IMG/VR virus record: IMGVR_UViG_3300011115_000294
Coordinates: 1-41,633 of that record
Strand: one strand, 5' to 3'
From: a virus
DNA length: 41,633 nucleotides
Position numbers and translations under genes: made by a program. Shown in pieces: positions 6,178 through 13,209 of this stretch. Under the pieces are notes generated by a model. The model had not been told where the DNA came from and ran no database searches. It saw nothing but the letters and a program-made list of their open reading frames with translations. Every line of letters starts with the position of its first letter. The stretch's first letter is position 1.

Positions 6178-6808
6178 CCTAACAAGAGACCATCCGATAT
6201 GGCAAGAGATCAATGAGATAACATCTGGTATCGCTTGGCATTTATCTAAACGTTATCATCGATTCGTTGAGCTTGAAGATGTTAGACAAGCAATGAATGA
6301 GTACGCATGGAAGCGTAAGGATAAAGTCAAGGAGTACCTTGACCGCGAAGATCCCATTGAGAAGAAGCAAGGGTATAAAGCGTTTCATACATTCATACGT
6401 AGGGCTGGCGAGCGGTATGCTCGTAAGGAAAAAGCCAAAGCTTTAGGTTATGAACTCGGCGATGAATACTTCTATCGCCTCGAGTTAATTGAAAGCTTGA
6501 TCAAGGTTGCTGGTACTGATGAATCATACTTGGCTAACCAAGTATTCGATCCAGATGTACATGGTGTCAAGGTCAAGCGATTGGCTAATGAGGGTAACAA
6601 CTTAGCAGCAATGATTGCTGATGTAGATGCAGCAATGAAGAAGCTAGACTCAAGAATGCAAGGCATTCTTACGTGTCGGTTTGTTAACGACCAGCCATTA
6701 GCTGAGATAGCACTAGCTTGGGACATCTCACCTCAACGTGTTGAGCAACTGATTGCTAAAGGAATCAAAGAGATAGCGGATAAACTGGGAGGGGCTACGC
6801 CTTACTGA
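6170..6808 (+). CDS. Sigma-70-like RNA polymerase factor
   Basis: 212 residues from ATG 6170 (overlapping the previous stop by 8 bases); an upstream in-frame ATG at 6119 would add an implausible hydrophobic extension. The N-terminal segment (AWHLSKRYHRFVELEDVRQ) resembles sigma region 2. The C-terminal 45 residues (LDSRMQGILTCRF...PLAEIALAWDISPQRVEQL) form a region-4 helix-turn-helix that would bind a -35 element. The middle is charged and has no recognisable domain. A divergent phage sigma factor, possibly cooperating with WhiB to select phage promoters, is the simplest reading; a DNA-binding regulator without sigma activity cannot be excluded. Confidence 0.68.
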   Translation: MSDLTRDHPIWQEINEITSGIAWHLSKRYHRFVELEDVRQAMNEYAWKRKDKVKEYLDREDPIEKKQGYKAFHTFIRRAGERYARKEKAKALGYELGDEYFYRLELIESLIKVAGTDESYLANQVFDPDVHGVKVKRLANEGNNLAAMIADVDAAMKKLDSRMQGILTCRFVNDQPLAEIALAWDISPQRVEQLIAKGIKEIADKLGGATPY

Positions 6809-6987
6809 TGAACTATGAATATGAATGTCCAGGTGACGGACAAGTTGTCATCATCGAACGTGGCATGACAGAGGATGAACAAGAGTATGACTGTCCTGTA
6901 TGCGGTAGCACACTAACTAGAATATATAATGCACCACCAATTAAATTTACAGGGACAGGATGGGGAGGTAATCATGCACAAAGCTAA
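6808..6987 (+). CDS. FmdB-type zinc-ribbon miniprotein
   Basis: 59 residues beginning MNYEYECPGDG, with a central CPVCG knuckle and the C-terminal signature I-K-F-T-G-T-G-W-G, all typical of the FmdB putative regulatory family. The first knuckle is reduced to a single Cys (C7). The ATG overlaps the stop of the sigma-like gene by one base (TGATG), and the gene overlaps the glycosyltransferase start by 14 bases. Function of the family is not established; transcriptional or protein-protein regulation is usually suggested. Confidence 0.78.
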   Translation: MNYEYECPGDGQVVIIERGMTEDEQEYDCPVCGSTLTRIYNAPPIKFTGTGWGGNHAQS

Positions 6988-7735
6988 TGAAAAGATGATG
7001 CTTACATGGTGTGACAATGGGATGGTAGACGGTAAGTTCACAGAGGGTTTGGTCTACACAGTTCTGACCAGTGGTTTGCCAATCAGAGGTGCTCAACGTG
7101 TGCAAGGTAATCAGATCGGGCGTCAACGACAGACGGCATTCGATACCTGGTATGCATCAGACTTTGATTGGATTCTCTGGGTAGATAGCGACATCCATGT
7201 AACCAACGATGCGCTGAAAAAAATTTGGGATATAGCTGACGCTAAGACAATGCCAGCTGTTAGTGGTACATACTTTATTTCCAAGGAGAATGAACAGGCG
7301 TTGATGTCTCCGTACCCATGCCTATTCATAGCGCATCCAGATGACATCCATCAGATGTCATACCTACATCCAATGGAACCTAATGCCATAGTTAAATGTG
7401 ATTATGCTGGCTATGGATTCTTCCTGATGCATAGATCAGTGGCTGACAAGATGAAAGAATTTCATGGTCATGACAAGCCATTCTTTGTTGAGCATTCTAG
7501 TGGTGGTACTGATGCTCAGTATGTATCGGAAGACATCCAGTTCTTCATGCTAATGAAGCAAGCTGGTGTCCCACTTCACGCACATACAGGTGCAACAGTT
7601 AAACACATGAAGAGATTTTCTTATGACTATGACTACTATAAATTATTTTGGATCACGCACCTAGTCGCGGACGAGACAGAAAAAAAGGCGGAGGCACAAG
7701 CCCCCGCCCTTGATTCTGAACCTAGTTCCGACTGA
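6974..7735 (+). CDS. GT-A fold glycosyltransferase
   Basis: 253 residues. The ATG at 6974 is favoured over an in-frame one at 6929 because GGGAGG lies six bases upstream. The metal-binding DxD motif is D71-S-D73 in WILWVDSDIHV, followed by a Pro/Ala strand, an acceptor-site acid in YVSEDIQFF and a late histidine region HTGATVKHMK. All fit GT-A nucleotide-sugar transferases. The early position and nearby Nmad1-like gene could indicate glycosylation of modified phage DNA, but a host surface or virion target is equally possible. Its last 14 codons overlap, on the opposite strand, a terminator and the end of a small minus-strand gene. Confidence 0.75.
   Translation: MHKANEKMMLTWCDNGMVDGKFTEGLVYTVLTSGLPIRGAQRVQGNQIGRQRQTAFDTWYASDFDWILWVDSDIHVTNDALKKIWDIADAKTMPAVSGTYFISKENEQALMSPYPCLFIAHPDDIHQMSYLHPMEPNAIVKCDYAGYGFFLMHRSVADKMKEFHGHDKPFFVEHSSGGTDAQYVSEDIQFFMLMKQAGVPLHAHTGATVKHMKRFSYDYDYYKLFWITHLVADETEKKAEAQAPALDSEPSSD
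7680..7708 (-). terminator. Rho-independent terminator of the minus-strand cluster
   Basis: Read on the minus strand, a 9-bp stem (GGCGGGGGC / GCCTCCGCC, one mismatch) with a TTGT loop is followed by seven T residues at 7686-7680. It lies entirely within the 3' end of the plus-strand glycosyltransferase gene and just beyond the last minus-strand gene. It should stop transcripts arriving from 14.1 kb. Confidence 0.85.
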
Positions 7736-7889
7736 TGTCGGAAAAGAATTCTCTTCGTACTGCATCAGCACTACGACATCTCTGATACATCTCTTGCTCA
7801 CCTTGGTGGTAACCAAAGTGTCGACCAACGTAGTACATACTCATGCCTGCTAGTATCTGCATGAGCAAAGTGAATCCGTTGTAGAACAT
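7722..7889 (-). CDS. Small single-span membrane protein
   Basis: 55 residues. It starts at 7889, where TAATG overlaps the upstream stop by one base, with GGAGC nine bases before. Residues 2-22 (FYNGFTLLMQILAGMSMYYVG) form one likely transmembrane helix, followed by a charged, Arg-rich cytoplasmic tail. It is the last gene of the minus-strand cluster and overlaps the glycosyltransferase 3' end by 14 bases. No family is recognised. Confidence 0.65.
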   Translation of the reverse strand: MFYNGFTLLMQILAGMSMYYVGRHFGYHQGEQEMYQRCRSADAVRREFFSDISRN

Positions 7890-8212
7890 TACTGTGCTCC
7901 TATTCGTTTGAGTAAATCATCTGGATTTTCTAGCCTTGCTATCGCACCCTTGCCACCAGTATCTGGACCTGGTGCTGATAGATGCGGGAAGAACTTCTCT
8001 GCTTGTAAGCGGGTACTGAATTCCCCCCATGCCTGCAAGGGAACCCAGTCCGCCAACTTTGCTACAACAATAAACGATTCTCGTTTAAGCCTAGAGTTAT
8101 CTAGTGCCTCAATGATTTCAATCGCTAATGCTGCAGCATCTTCGGAGTTCTCAGCGTCTGGATCTAGTAGCTTGGCTACTAGACGTATCTCTGTTGGACG
8201 TGGCTTGCCCAT
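7889..8212 (-). CDS. Conserved-type actinophage protein, function unknown
   Basis: 107 residues from the ATG at 8212, which shares one base with the upstream stop (TGATG); a longer frame from 8230 would overlap the neighbour further. The N-terminus (GKPRPTEIRLVAKLLDPDAE) is followed by an Ala/Glu-rich helix. The centre reads F-I-V-V-A-K-L-A-D-W-V-P-L-Q-A-W-G and the C-terminus is basic. No catalytic motif or known domain is seen. Confidence 0.6.
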   Translation of the reverse strand: MGKPRPTEIRLVAKLLDPDAENSEDAAALAIEIIEALDNSRLKRESFIVVAKLADWVPLQAWGEFSTRLQAEKFFPHLSAPGPDTGGKGAIARLENPDDLLKRIGAQ

Positions 8213-8343
8213 CAGTAGTTCTTCATACATTGCACGTAGTTCTGGTGTTCAGCCAGTGCCTCACGTGCTTCTAATTCAGTACGTCGTTCTATCTCTGAGT
8301 TACAATATGCACAGATAAGAACAACACTAACTAGATGTATCAT
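8212..8343 (-). CDS. Small protein with N-terminal hydrophobic segment
   Basis: 43 residues. GGAGGAAGC directly precedes the ATG at 8343 (overlapping the upstream stop as ATGA), which gives one of the strongest ribosome-binding sites in the cluster. The first 13 residues are hydrophobic (IHLVSVVLICAYC), followed by a Glu/Arg-rich helix. It could be a membrane-anchored or secreted miniprotein. No family recognised. Confidence 0.6.
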   Translation of the reverse strand: MIHLVSVVLICAYCNSEIERRTELEAREALAEHQNYVQCMKNY

Positions 8344-8567
8344 GCTTCCTCCTTCACTTGCCATTCCTTGTAGTACGGTTCACATACATCACCGTCGACC
8401 TCGTTGTATTTCATATGAGCACCGAACATGAACACGACTTCGTCGCGGTCATCTCCGATTCCGTATGAGTCATGGTATCCACAGTACCATGACCAGCCAG
8501 CGATGGGGGTAATTTTCATACCCCCAACACGGACACCGAGTGTATCTTTGTTGATTAACTTACCCAT
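8340..8567 (-). CDS. Small hypothetical protein, Trp/Tyr/Gly-rich
   Basis: 75 residues from ATG 8567, preceded by GAGGAGGAATCTA; an upstream in-frame ATG at 8609 lies inside the neighbouring gene and lacks a ribosome site. The sequence is rich in aromatics and glycine (GWSWYCGYHDSYGIGDD) and looks like a compact beta fold. No motif of known function. Confidence 0.6.
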   Translation of the reverse strand: MGKLINKDTLGVRVGGMKITPIAGWSWYCGYHDSYGIGDDRDEVVFMFGAHMKYNEVDGDVCEPYYKEWQVKEEA

Positions 8568-8766
8568 TAGATTCCTCCTCTGGTAGTGGTGCATCCAAGA
8601 TGATGTCAATCATGGCATCATCTGCTTCTTTGTGCAGCTCGGGCTCGATCACGCTTGGGTCATCCATCTTTTGTGCATAGATGTGTAGGTAATCGAGTGC
8701 CTTTTGTATGTACTGTGCCAGCCTTGTCGAGATTTTAGGCTGGATGTATAGGTCTTCCTTATCCAT
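8560..8766 (-). CDS. Small acidic helical protein, unknown function
   Basis: 68 residues, predicted mostly helical (RLAQYIQKALDYLHIYAQKM), with an acidic C-terminus. It begins immediately after the stop of the DUF932-like gene (TAAATG). Its last codons supply the GAGGAGG ribosome site of the following gene, an economical overlap seen throughout this cluster. Confidence 0.6.
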   Translation of the reverse strand: MDKEDLYIQPKISTRLAQYIQKALDYLHIYAQKMDDPSVIEPELHKEADDAMIDIILDAPLPEEESNG

Positions 8767-9747
8767 TTAGATTCCCTTCGTTAGTAGGGCAAGAGCCTTG
8801 CTCTTGATGCGGTCAGCCGAACCGTTGATGACACGCTCGGCTCGAGTTGCTTCTGTCTTGTGGCTGTAGTGGTCAGCGTACTCAACCACTGATTGGAACA
8901 CACCGAATGCTGTGCCATACAGTTCTTCTTGTGTGCCAGTTGCACCTTTGTAGATACCTTTGGCTGCATCTCGTGCAGATATTGCTGAGTTGTACTGTCG
9001 CTTCTGCCCTGTTGAAAGCAGTGCATATGGCGATTGCTCAACGAAGGATGGTAGTGACCACATCTTCTTGAAGATGTTGTCTACCTCTACATCGGTTAGC
9101 TTCTCTTGGAGAAGCTTGTTGCCTACGGTTTCGTAGAACTCGATACCAGTGTATGTGACTGGGATAATCTTTCGGATGTCCTCAATCTTGAACTCGGCAT
9201 TGGTTGTGTGCTTGAGTGTGTAGGTCGCTGACTTAGAGAAGATGCCAGCGATCTGATTAGTGCAACGTAAACGTGTCACACTTGGTGCAATCTGCAGTGC
9301 AGTTGAACCATCATGTGAAGTTCGGGCTACTAGATAAGCCTTGTGCTCATCGTTACCAATCTTCACACCTTTGGGTAGCTCGAGCACCATGTATACCTGT
9401 GCTCCGCCTTTGACTTCACCAGCATATGCATATCGTGCATCTCCTGAATCGACCAGAGCATCTAGACCTGAGAACATCTCAGCATTCTGGAATACTTTGT
9501 ATCGTCCACCGACAGTGCCAAGCACTGACTGTGTGTTGTCCTCATTGGTACGGACAGTAGCGAAAGTGTTAGGCACTTCGAGTTGGCTAACACCTGTGTC
9601 TGATACAGCCAACGCTTGAACGTCGGCTAGTGATACGTGCCAGTCGAGACCAGCCTGTGTGGCTGCGTCTCGTGCTGATGTTGCTGTTACTTCTTCACCG
9701 ATAATGCTGTATGCATTACGGCGGGACTTGATTGTTAGGTTAGTCAT
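8767..9747 (-). CDS. DUF932 / phage-plasmid-like protein (TIGR03299 type)
   Basis: 326 residues. Features typical of DUF932 are present: an N-terminal TS-A-R-D-A region, V-L-G-T-V-G-G-R-Y-K-V-F-Q-N-A-E, a TSHDGSTALQIAPSVTRLRCTNQ core (see T-R-L-x-C-x-N) and a helical C-terminus ending in a Lys/Leu-rich tail. The family is widespread on phages and plasmids without an established activity. CGAAAGGA lies eight bases before the ATG. It is the longest gene of the minus-strand cluster. Confidence 0.82.
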   Translation of the reverse strand: MTNLTIKSRRNAYSIIGEEVTATSARDAATQAGLDWHVSLADVQALAVSDTGVSQLEVPNTFATVRTNEDNTQSVLGTVGGRYKVFQNAEMFSGLDALVDSGDARYAYAGEVKGGAQVYMVLELPKGVKIGNDEHKAYLVARTSHDGSTALQIAPSVTRLRCTNQIAGIFSKSATYTLKHTTNAEFKIEDIRKIIPVTYTGIEFYETVGNKLLQEKLTDVEVDNIFKKMWSLPSFVEQSPYALLSTGQKRQYNSAISARDAAKGIYKGATGTQEELYGTAFGVFQSVVEYADHYSHKTEATRAERVINGSADRIKSKALALLTKGI

Positions 9748-9783
9748 GGTAGTTCCTTTCGTGTTGGGTTGTAGGTGAGGGTA

Positions 9784-10035
9784 TCAGATACGGCTGGTGA
9801 AATCAACAACTGCATCTGAGAGTTGGTCATGATAGTGACCAGTAAAGCAGCGGATTTGGTCGTCCTCTCGACGAGCAAACCACGTTACATATGGGTCAGC
9901 TGTTCGGGTATGTGGCTGTGACTGTGTGTCATTGATCCACAAGCATAGGATTACGTAGCCTGATTCATCCCATGCCTTCTTATAATCTATGACAACGGCT
10001 CCGTTGGCACAGACATCTCCTCTGTTTATGCTCAT
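9784..10035 (-). CDS. Hypothetical protein, 83 residues
   Basis: 83 residues beginning MSINRGDVCANG. Beta-rich with a central WINDTQSQ...YVTWFARRED segment and no known motif. The ATG at 10035 overlaps the upstream TAA by one base, and its CGAAAGGA ribosome motif lies inside the 3' end of the preceding gene, encoding the last residues of that protein. Confidence 0.6.
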   Translation of the reverse strand: MSINRGDVCANGAVVIDYKKAWDESGYVILCLWINDTQSQPHTRTADPYVTWFARREDDQIRCFTGHYHDQLSDAVVDFTSRI

Positions 10036-10499
10036 TACTTTTCCTTTCGTTGGCTGTATACAACGCGGTCAACCTCAAACTCCACGCTATCAGGTGTGGT
10101 GTCGAACGTTGGTTCATACATTTCGAATCGTTCTGCTTCTGTTGATGCGGTCTCCTCATCCTTGGCTCGGACGGTGAAGGTTGCATAGACAATGTGTTGC
10201 ACTTGGATTTCATATTCCTTGTCGAAGACAAGTCGACTGCCGTATACACCGTAGAGTATGTCGTCGAGTTCACCGAGTGATATCTCTGTGTCCTCTTCTG
10301 CATCTTGCTCTTCGATCCAGTCATTCACCTTGGTGAATAGCCTGCTTACCTTACGGCGGTGCTCATCTACGATACTGCGATTGGTTGCGAGGTCAACCGT
10401 TAGTGCGTCAACTCGCTTCTCTAGTGCAACCTTCTGCTCCTCGAGATACACAATCTTCTGCTGGTCTGGCGTTACTACTGGTGCTTCTGTTGTCATGGT
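10035..10499 (-). CDS. Alternative internal-start product of the Cys-rich fusion gene
   Basis: 154-residue form starting at the ATG at 10499, which has CGAAAGGAGC nine bases upstream and a stem-loop (10532-10549) just before that. This is the same leader architecture as the genes at 11777, 13440 and 14013. This strongly suggests independent initiation, giving the coiled-coil/acidic domain without the Cys-rich part. Confidence 0.55.
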   Translation of the reverse strand, partial: TMTTEAPVVTPDQQKIVYLEEQKVALEKRVDALTVDLATNRSIVDEHRRKVSRLFTKVNDWIEEQDAEEDTEISLGELDDILYGVYGSRLVFDKEYEIQVQHIVYATFTVRAKDEETASTEAERFEMYEPTFDTTPDSVEFEVDRVVYSQRKEK

Positions 10500-10736
10500 G
10501 TTGCTCCTTTCGGTTGGTTGGTTATCTATATGCACAGCTAAAGCTGTGCTATCTTGACAGGCACATCCCTCGCTGGTGTATGGCACGTTCTTTCCGCAAT
10601 CATCGCACCACTTCTCATCTTCTTTCGTCTGGCATTTGCAACCACAGCAAGGACAACCACAATCATTATGATTGGACTCACCGCATTCATCGCATGACCA
10701 GTTCGAGCACTTGCATTCTTCACACATGATAGGCAT
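10035..10736 (-). CDS. Cys-rich domain fused in frame to a coiled-coil protein
   Basis: 233 residues in one uninterrupted frame. Residues 1-60 hold 15 cysteines in tightly spaced pairs (CEECKC, CDEC, CGCPCCGCKC, CDDC, CAC), probably binding several metal ions; the remaining 173 residues have none. After residue 80 the protein has a coiled coil (about 95-125: LEEQKVALEKRVDALTV) and an acidic beta-rich C-terminus. An ATG at 10499, preceded by CGAAAGGA and a stem-loop, looks like the authentic start of the second part, so the cluster may make both a fused and a short product. The start at 10736 overlaps the upstream TAA by one base. Confidence 0.6.
   Translation of the reverse strand: MPIMCEECKCSNWSCDECGESNHNDCGCPCCGCKCQTKEDEKWCDDCGKNVPYTSEGCACQDSTALAVHIDNQPTERSNTMTTEAPVVTPDQQKIVYLEEQKVALEKRVDALTVDLATNRSIVDEHRRKVSRLFTKVNDWIEEQDAEEDTEISLGELDDILYGVYGSRLVFDKEYEIQVQHIVYATFTVRAKDEETASTEAERFEMYEPTFDTTPDSVEFEVDRVVYSQRKEK
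10532..10549 (-). promoter_or_regulatory. Leader stem-loop H1 (coding overlap)
   Basis: Perfect 7-8 bp inverted repeat (GCACAGC / GCTGTGC; minus-strand loop TTTA) flanked on the minus strand by GATA on the 5' side. It lies 33 bases upstream of the internal start at 10499 and inside the longer fused frame. Similar hairpins stand before 11777, 13440 and 14013. Confidence 0.6.
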
Positions 10737-11047
10737 TACTCTTCCTCCTCTGTTGTGTCGGTTACTAACTTGTTATCCTTGAGGTACTCAAGGACTAGTT
10801 CATCTATCACTTCATAATCCAGCCCGAAGAAATGGTCACCCATATATACGTGCCAGTTATCCTTGACCATACGGTCGAAGGCTTCTTCACGTGTCGAGGT
10901 GAGCACTAGTTCATACTCATCTGGTCGTGAATAGATAGGCTCAAGACTTTGCCAGATAGCAAGGTCTGTCATGCCCATGCGGTGGTATTGGTTGGTGTAG
11001 TTAGACATGGTTGTCTCTACCTGTGCGATCATGAATGATGCTTCCAT
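10736..11047 (-). CDS. Acidic hypothetical protein, 103 residues
   Basis: Start taken at ATG 11047, preceded by GAGGAAC just after the GP88-like gene stop; an in-frame ATG at 11179 would lie within that gene. The sequence has amphipathic helices (AIWQSLEPIYSRPDEYELVLTSTREEAFDRM), a DNWHVYMGDHFFGLDYEVIDELVLEYL segment and an acidic tail. No known domain. Its stop overlaps the next ATG by one base. Confidence 0.6.
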   Translation of the reverse strand: MEASFMIAQVETTMSNYTNQYHRMGMTDLAIWQSLEPIYSRPDEYELVLTSTREEAFDRMVKDNWHVYMGDHFFGLDYEVIDELVLEYLKDNKLVTDTTEEEE

Positions 11048-11054
11048 TTGTTCC

Positions 11055-11777
11055 TCATTTCTTGGTTGAACTGAATCGGATGTCGGCTTTGCCGTAGACA
11101 CAGAGCCCACAACTAACGCAGGCTGAACCACTCGTTGAGATGAGTGGGATTTGCTTGGTAAGTGCAGGACATTTCGCACCTACCTTGCCAGTGATACGCA
11201 CCATTTCATCCTCCGCATCTGCGAATGTGGTGGATAGGTACGCTAGTTTGGTATCTGTTTCATTGCGAACTTGTTCGGCAATGTGTTTGTTCTCGTCATC
11301 TGTACTGTAGTACAGCGAGAGATTGTCAAGTCCCGATAAGGAATAAGCAGCAGACTTGACACGTGTATAGCACCAGAACTGTACATCCTCGTGCATCATG
11401 ATTACTTTCTGCCATGCATACTCGTAGGTTTGGTTGAAGAAGTCGCCGTCCCAGTGGATGCGGAATAACTTCGGGGCATTCCGTCTCTCACAATCCCTGA
11501 TGAAATCAGTAATCATGTCATCAAGTAAGTCAACCATTTGGTTGACGTCTGCGTCCTTCAATAGTTGCCAGTTGTGAACGAGAACTTCTCGCACTCCTTT
11601 GTATACACGCTCGAGCTTGCCTGCATAACATACTTTCTCACAGATGCTGGTTGCATCGGGACAAGAGTATGCCTTGCCTGCTGGTAAGCCAAAGGTGTTA
11701 GCGATTGCAGATGTCTTGCCACTTGGCGAGACTAGGTTGGTAACCTTGCGGTCATTGCTTCTGATTAGCGATAGCAT
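11055..11777 (-). CDS. GP88-like actinophage protein
   Basis: 240 residues. It has the pattern of the mycobacteriophage 'gene product 88' family: LVSPSGKTS..NTFGLPAGKAYSCPDAT near residues 16-43 with C39, C46 and C50 (CEKVCYAG), a FRIHWDGDFF core, and a C-terminal CVSCGLC cluster followed by DIRF. The cysteine groups at both ends suggest metal or Fe-S binding. Function is unknown despite wide occurrence in actinophages. The leader contains stem-loop H2 and CGAAAGGAGAAAG before the ATG. Confidence 0.68.
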   Translation of the reverse strand: MLSLIRSNDRKVTNLVSPSGKTSAIANTFGLPAGKAYSCPDATSICEKVCYAGKLERVYKGVREVLVHNWQLLKDADVNQMVDLLDDMITDFIRDCERRNAPKLFRIHWDGDFFNQTYEYAWQKVIMMHEDVQFWCYTRVKSAAYSLSGLDNLSLYYSTDDENKHIAEQVRNETDTKLAYLSTTFADAEDEMVRITGKVGAKCPALTKQIPLISTSGSACVSCGLCVYGKADIRFSSTKK

Positions 11778-11810
11778 CTTTCTCCTTTCGGTTTGGTCGG
11801 CTTATTCAAG

Positions 11811-11829
11811 AGCATAGATTCTCTATGCT
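11811..11829 (-). promoter_or_regulatory. Leader stem-loop H2
   Basis: Perfect 8-bp stem (AGCATAGA / TCTATGCT) with a 3-base loop reading GAA on the minus strand, preceded there by TATA. It lies in the gap between the genes ending at 11846 and starting at 11777, with no U-tract. It shares loop and position, but not stem sequence, with H3 and H4. Confidence 0.65.
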
Positions 11830-11845
11830 ATAAAGAATGCACGTG

Positions 11846-12034
11846 CTACCCGCAGCACATACCCTCGTTAGTATCTGCACAACACTCAGCGCAGAATGGT
11901 TCGTTGTCCTTCATGGAATTGCGACAGCCATACTCATCCATTGTGTTGGTGCAAGGATGTCCTTCGTATCCAAAGCACACGAGATCCGCGAGCTCGTGTA
12001 TGTTCATGTCCATGATGTGCTTAGTCGTTGTCAT
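11846..12034 (-). CDS. Cysteine-rich miniprotein
   Basis: 62 residues from ATG 12034 (an ATG two codons earlier is possible), with seven cysteines: C20, C28, C37 and C48-x-x-C51-C52, then C60-C61 at the end, in a GHPCTNTMDEYGC...CAECC context. Probably a small zinc-binding protein. It overlaps the upstream gene by 14 bases. No family recognised. Confidence 0.6.
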   Translation of the reverse strand: MTTTKHIMDMNIHELADLVCFGYEGHPCTNTMDEYGCRNSMKDNEPFCAECCADTNEGMCCG

Positions 12035-12293
12035 AATCACACCATGGTTCTAAGTGATGACCTTCGACTATTGTGTAGGCGGGAGCCGTAGGATAGCCCC
12101 GCCATGAGACACCCTTTGGCAGTTGGATTTGTTTATGAGTGAGCCCTTCTGATACCGCATAGATTGCCTCGATGCATGGTTCCACCATGCTAAGAGGGAC
12201 AGGCGGATAGTGATTACCTGTTAGGTGATACCCGATTGACTGGCGAATGTCAATGACATTCTCTGCTAGGTCGTGCGCTGTGTTGCTTCCCAT
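12021..12293 (-). CDS. Conserved-type actinophage protein (NHYPPVP family)
   Basis: 90 residues with an early Y-H-L-T-G-N-H-Y-P-P-V-P-L-S segment, a central helix, LPKGVSWRG and a C-terminal TIVEGHHLEPW. I recall this arrangement from small proteins of many actinobacterial phages; no function is known. The ATG overlaps the upstream TAA by one base. Confidence 0.65.
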   Translation of the reverse strand: MGSNTAHDLAENVIDIRQSIGYHLTGNHYPPVPLSMVEPCIEAIYAVSEGLTHKQIQLPKGVSWRGYPTAPAYTIVEGHHLEPWCDYDND

Positions 12294-12469
12294 TATTCTG
12301 CTCCTTCTGCTAAGTCTTGAAGTATGTCTTCAAGTAGTGCGTCGATAAAGTTGTCAACTCTTCCGTTGATTTCCTCTACTGCCTCAGCAAATGCTGATTC
12401 AGATACATTTCCCTCACGATTATCTTTATAGATAGCCTTGAGTTCCTCTATGTCTATGTGCTTGGTCAT
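12293..12469 (-). CDS. Small acidic helical protein
   Basis: 58 residues, almost entirely helical and acidic (IDIEELKAIYKDN...EAVEEINGRVDNFIDALLEDILQDL). The start at 12469 overlaps the upstream TGA (TGATG), and the stop overlaps the next start (TAATG). AAGGAG of the next gene lies in its last codons. Could be a protein-binding inhibitor-type miniprotein; this is only suggested by composition. Confidence 0.6.
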   Translation of the reverse strand: MTKHIDIEELKAIYKDNREGNVSESAFAEAVEEINGRVDNFIDALLEDILQDLAEGAE

Positions 12470-12663
12470 CAGATTACCTCCTTGATTTCTACGGCTTTGC
12501 CGTATCGCCAGATGAACTTCTCGAACTTGTCATCATCGGGTGATGTGTCTTCCTCTTGCATTGCCTTGCTTATGTGTCCTTCACTGTCGTCAATGACGAA
12601 GAGGACAGAGTCCTCGACGTACTCCCACCAATCGCCGTTCTCGTTTGCTATGTATACGGTCAT
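12469..12663 (-). CDS. Small hypothetical protein, acidic
   Basis: 64 residues, with an aromatic N-terminus (YIANENGDWWEYVEDSVLF), a Ser/Asp-rich middle and KFEKFIWRYGKAVEIKEV at the end. It overlaps the upstream stop by four bases. No motif recognised. Confidence 0.6.
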   Translation of the reverse strand: MTVYIANENGDWWEYVEDSVLFVIDDSEGHISKAMQEEDTSPDDDKFEKFIWRYGKAVEIKEVI

Positions 12664-13019
12664 ACGTGGTACTCCTTCATCTCTTGTTGGTATTCAATGA
12701 ATGCACCGAACGAATGTTCATGCCCTTCATCATTGACTGTCTGTTTCGTAAAGTCCACCACTACAGTGGTGTCCCCTAAGTCCTCGCCGTCAACAGATGT
12801 GAACAAGCCGAAGCCTGTCTCGCTGTTCCATTGGTCGCCGATTAGTTGTGATACAACTATGCGGGCTGCATAGTTCTGGTCTGTCCATCGTGGTGTTGCT
12901 TTGCTTAAAGCAAAGGCTAGTTCTTCACGCCACATAGTCTCGCCCCAGTGTGAGTAGAGTGTGACGTGTGCTTGTTCGTTTGGATATACCTTCAGTACGA
13001 AATTGATACGTGCTCCCAT
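12660..13019 (-). CDS. Conserved-type actinophage protein (SHWG family)
   Basis: 119 residues: GARINFVLKVY..., VTLYSHWGETMWREELAFAL, RWTDQNYAARIVVSQLIG and ETGFGLFTS. This combination is familiar from hypothetical proteins of actinophages and some plasmids. It is probably a small alpha/beta domain with no visible catalytic residues. The start lies directly after the preceding stop. Confidence 0.65.
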   Translation of the reverse strand: MGARINFVLKVYPNEQAHVTLYSHWGETMWREELAFALSKATPRWTDQNYAARIVVSQLIGDQWNSETGFGLFTSVDGEDLGDTTVVVDFTKQTVNDEGHEHSFGAFIEYQQEMKEYHV

Positions 13020-13208
13020 TTAGATTTCTCCTATCTGTTGTAGTAATTCAATGGCTTTTGCCATTGCTTCTTGCCATGAATACCCCTCGGCTGATGCCAG
13101 CGTGGTATTCCAGTCGTCGAGTTTCTCGAACTCGACTGTGTACAGTGTGCCTCGAGGATTCCAAGGCATGTCATCTTCTTGGTGGTTCAGTTTTACTTTG
13201 TAATCCAT
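13020..13208 (-). CDS. Small hypothetical protein, 62 residues
   Basis: Start at ATG 13208 with GAGGAATGAA upstream; a longer in-frame extension to 13325 would lie inside the neighbouring gene. Reads MDYKVKLNHQED...GTLYTVEFEKLDDW then an Ala-rich amphipathic helix at the C-terminus, resembling a small beta-beta-alpha fold. Function unknown. Confidence 0.6.
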   Translation of the reverse strand: MDYKVKLNHQEDDMPWNPRGTLYTVEFEKLDDWNTTLASAEGYSWQEAMAKAIELLQQIGEI

Positions 13209-13209
13209 T

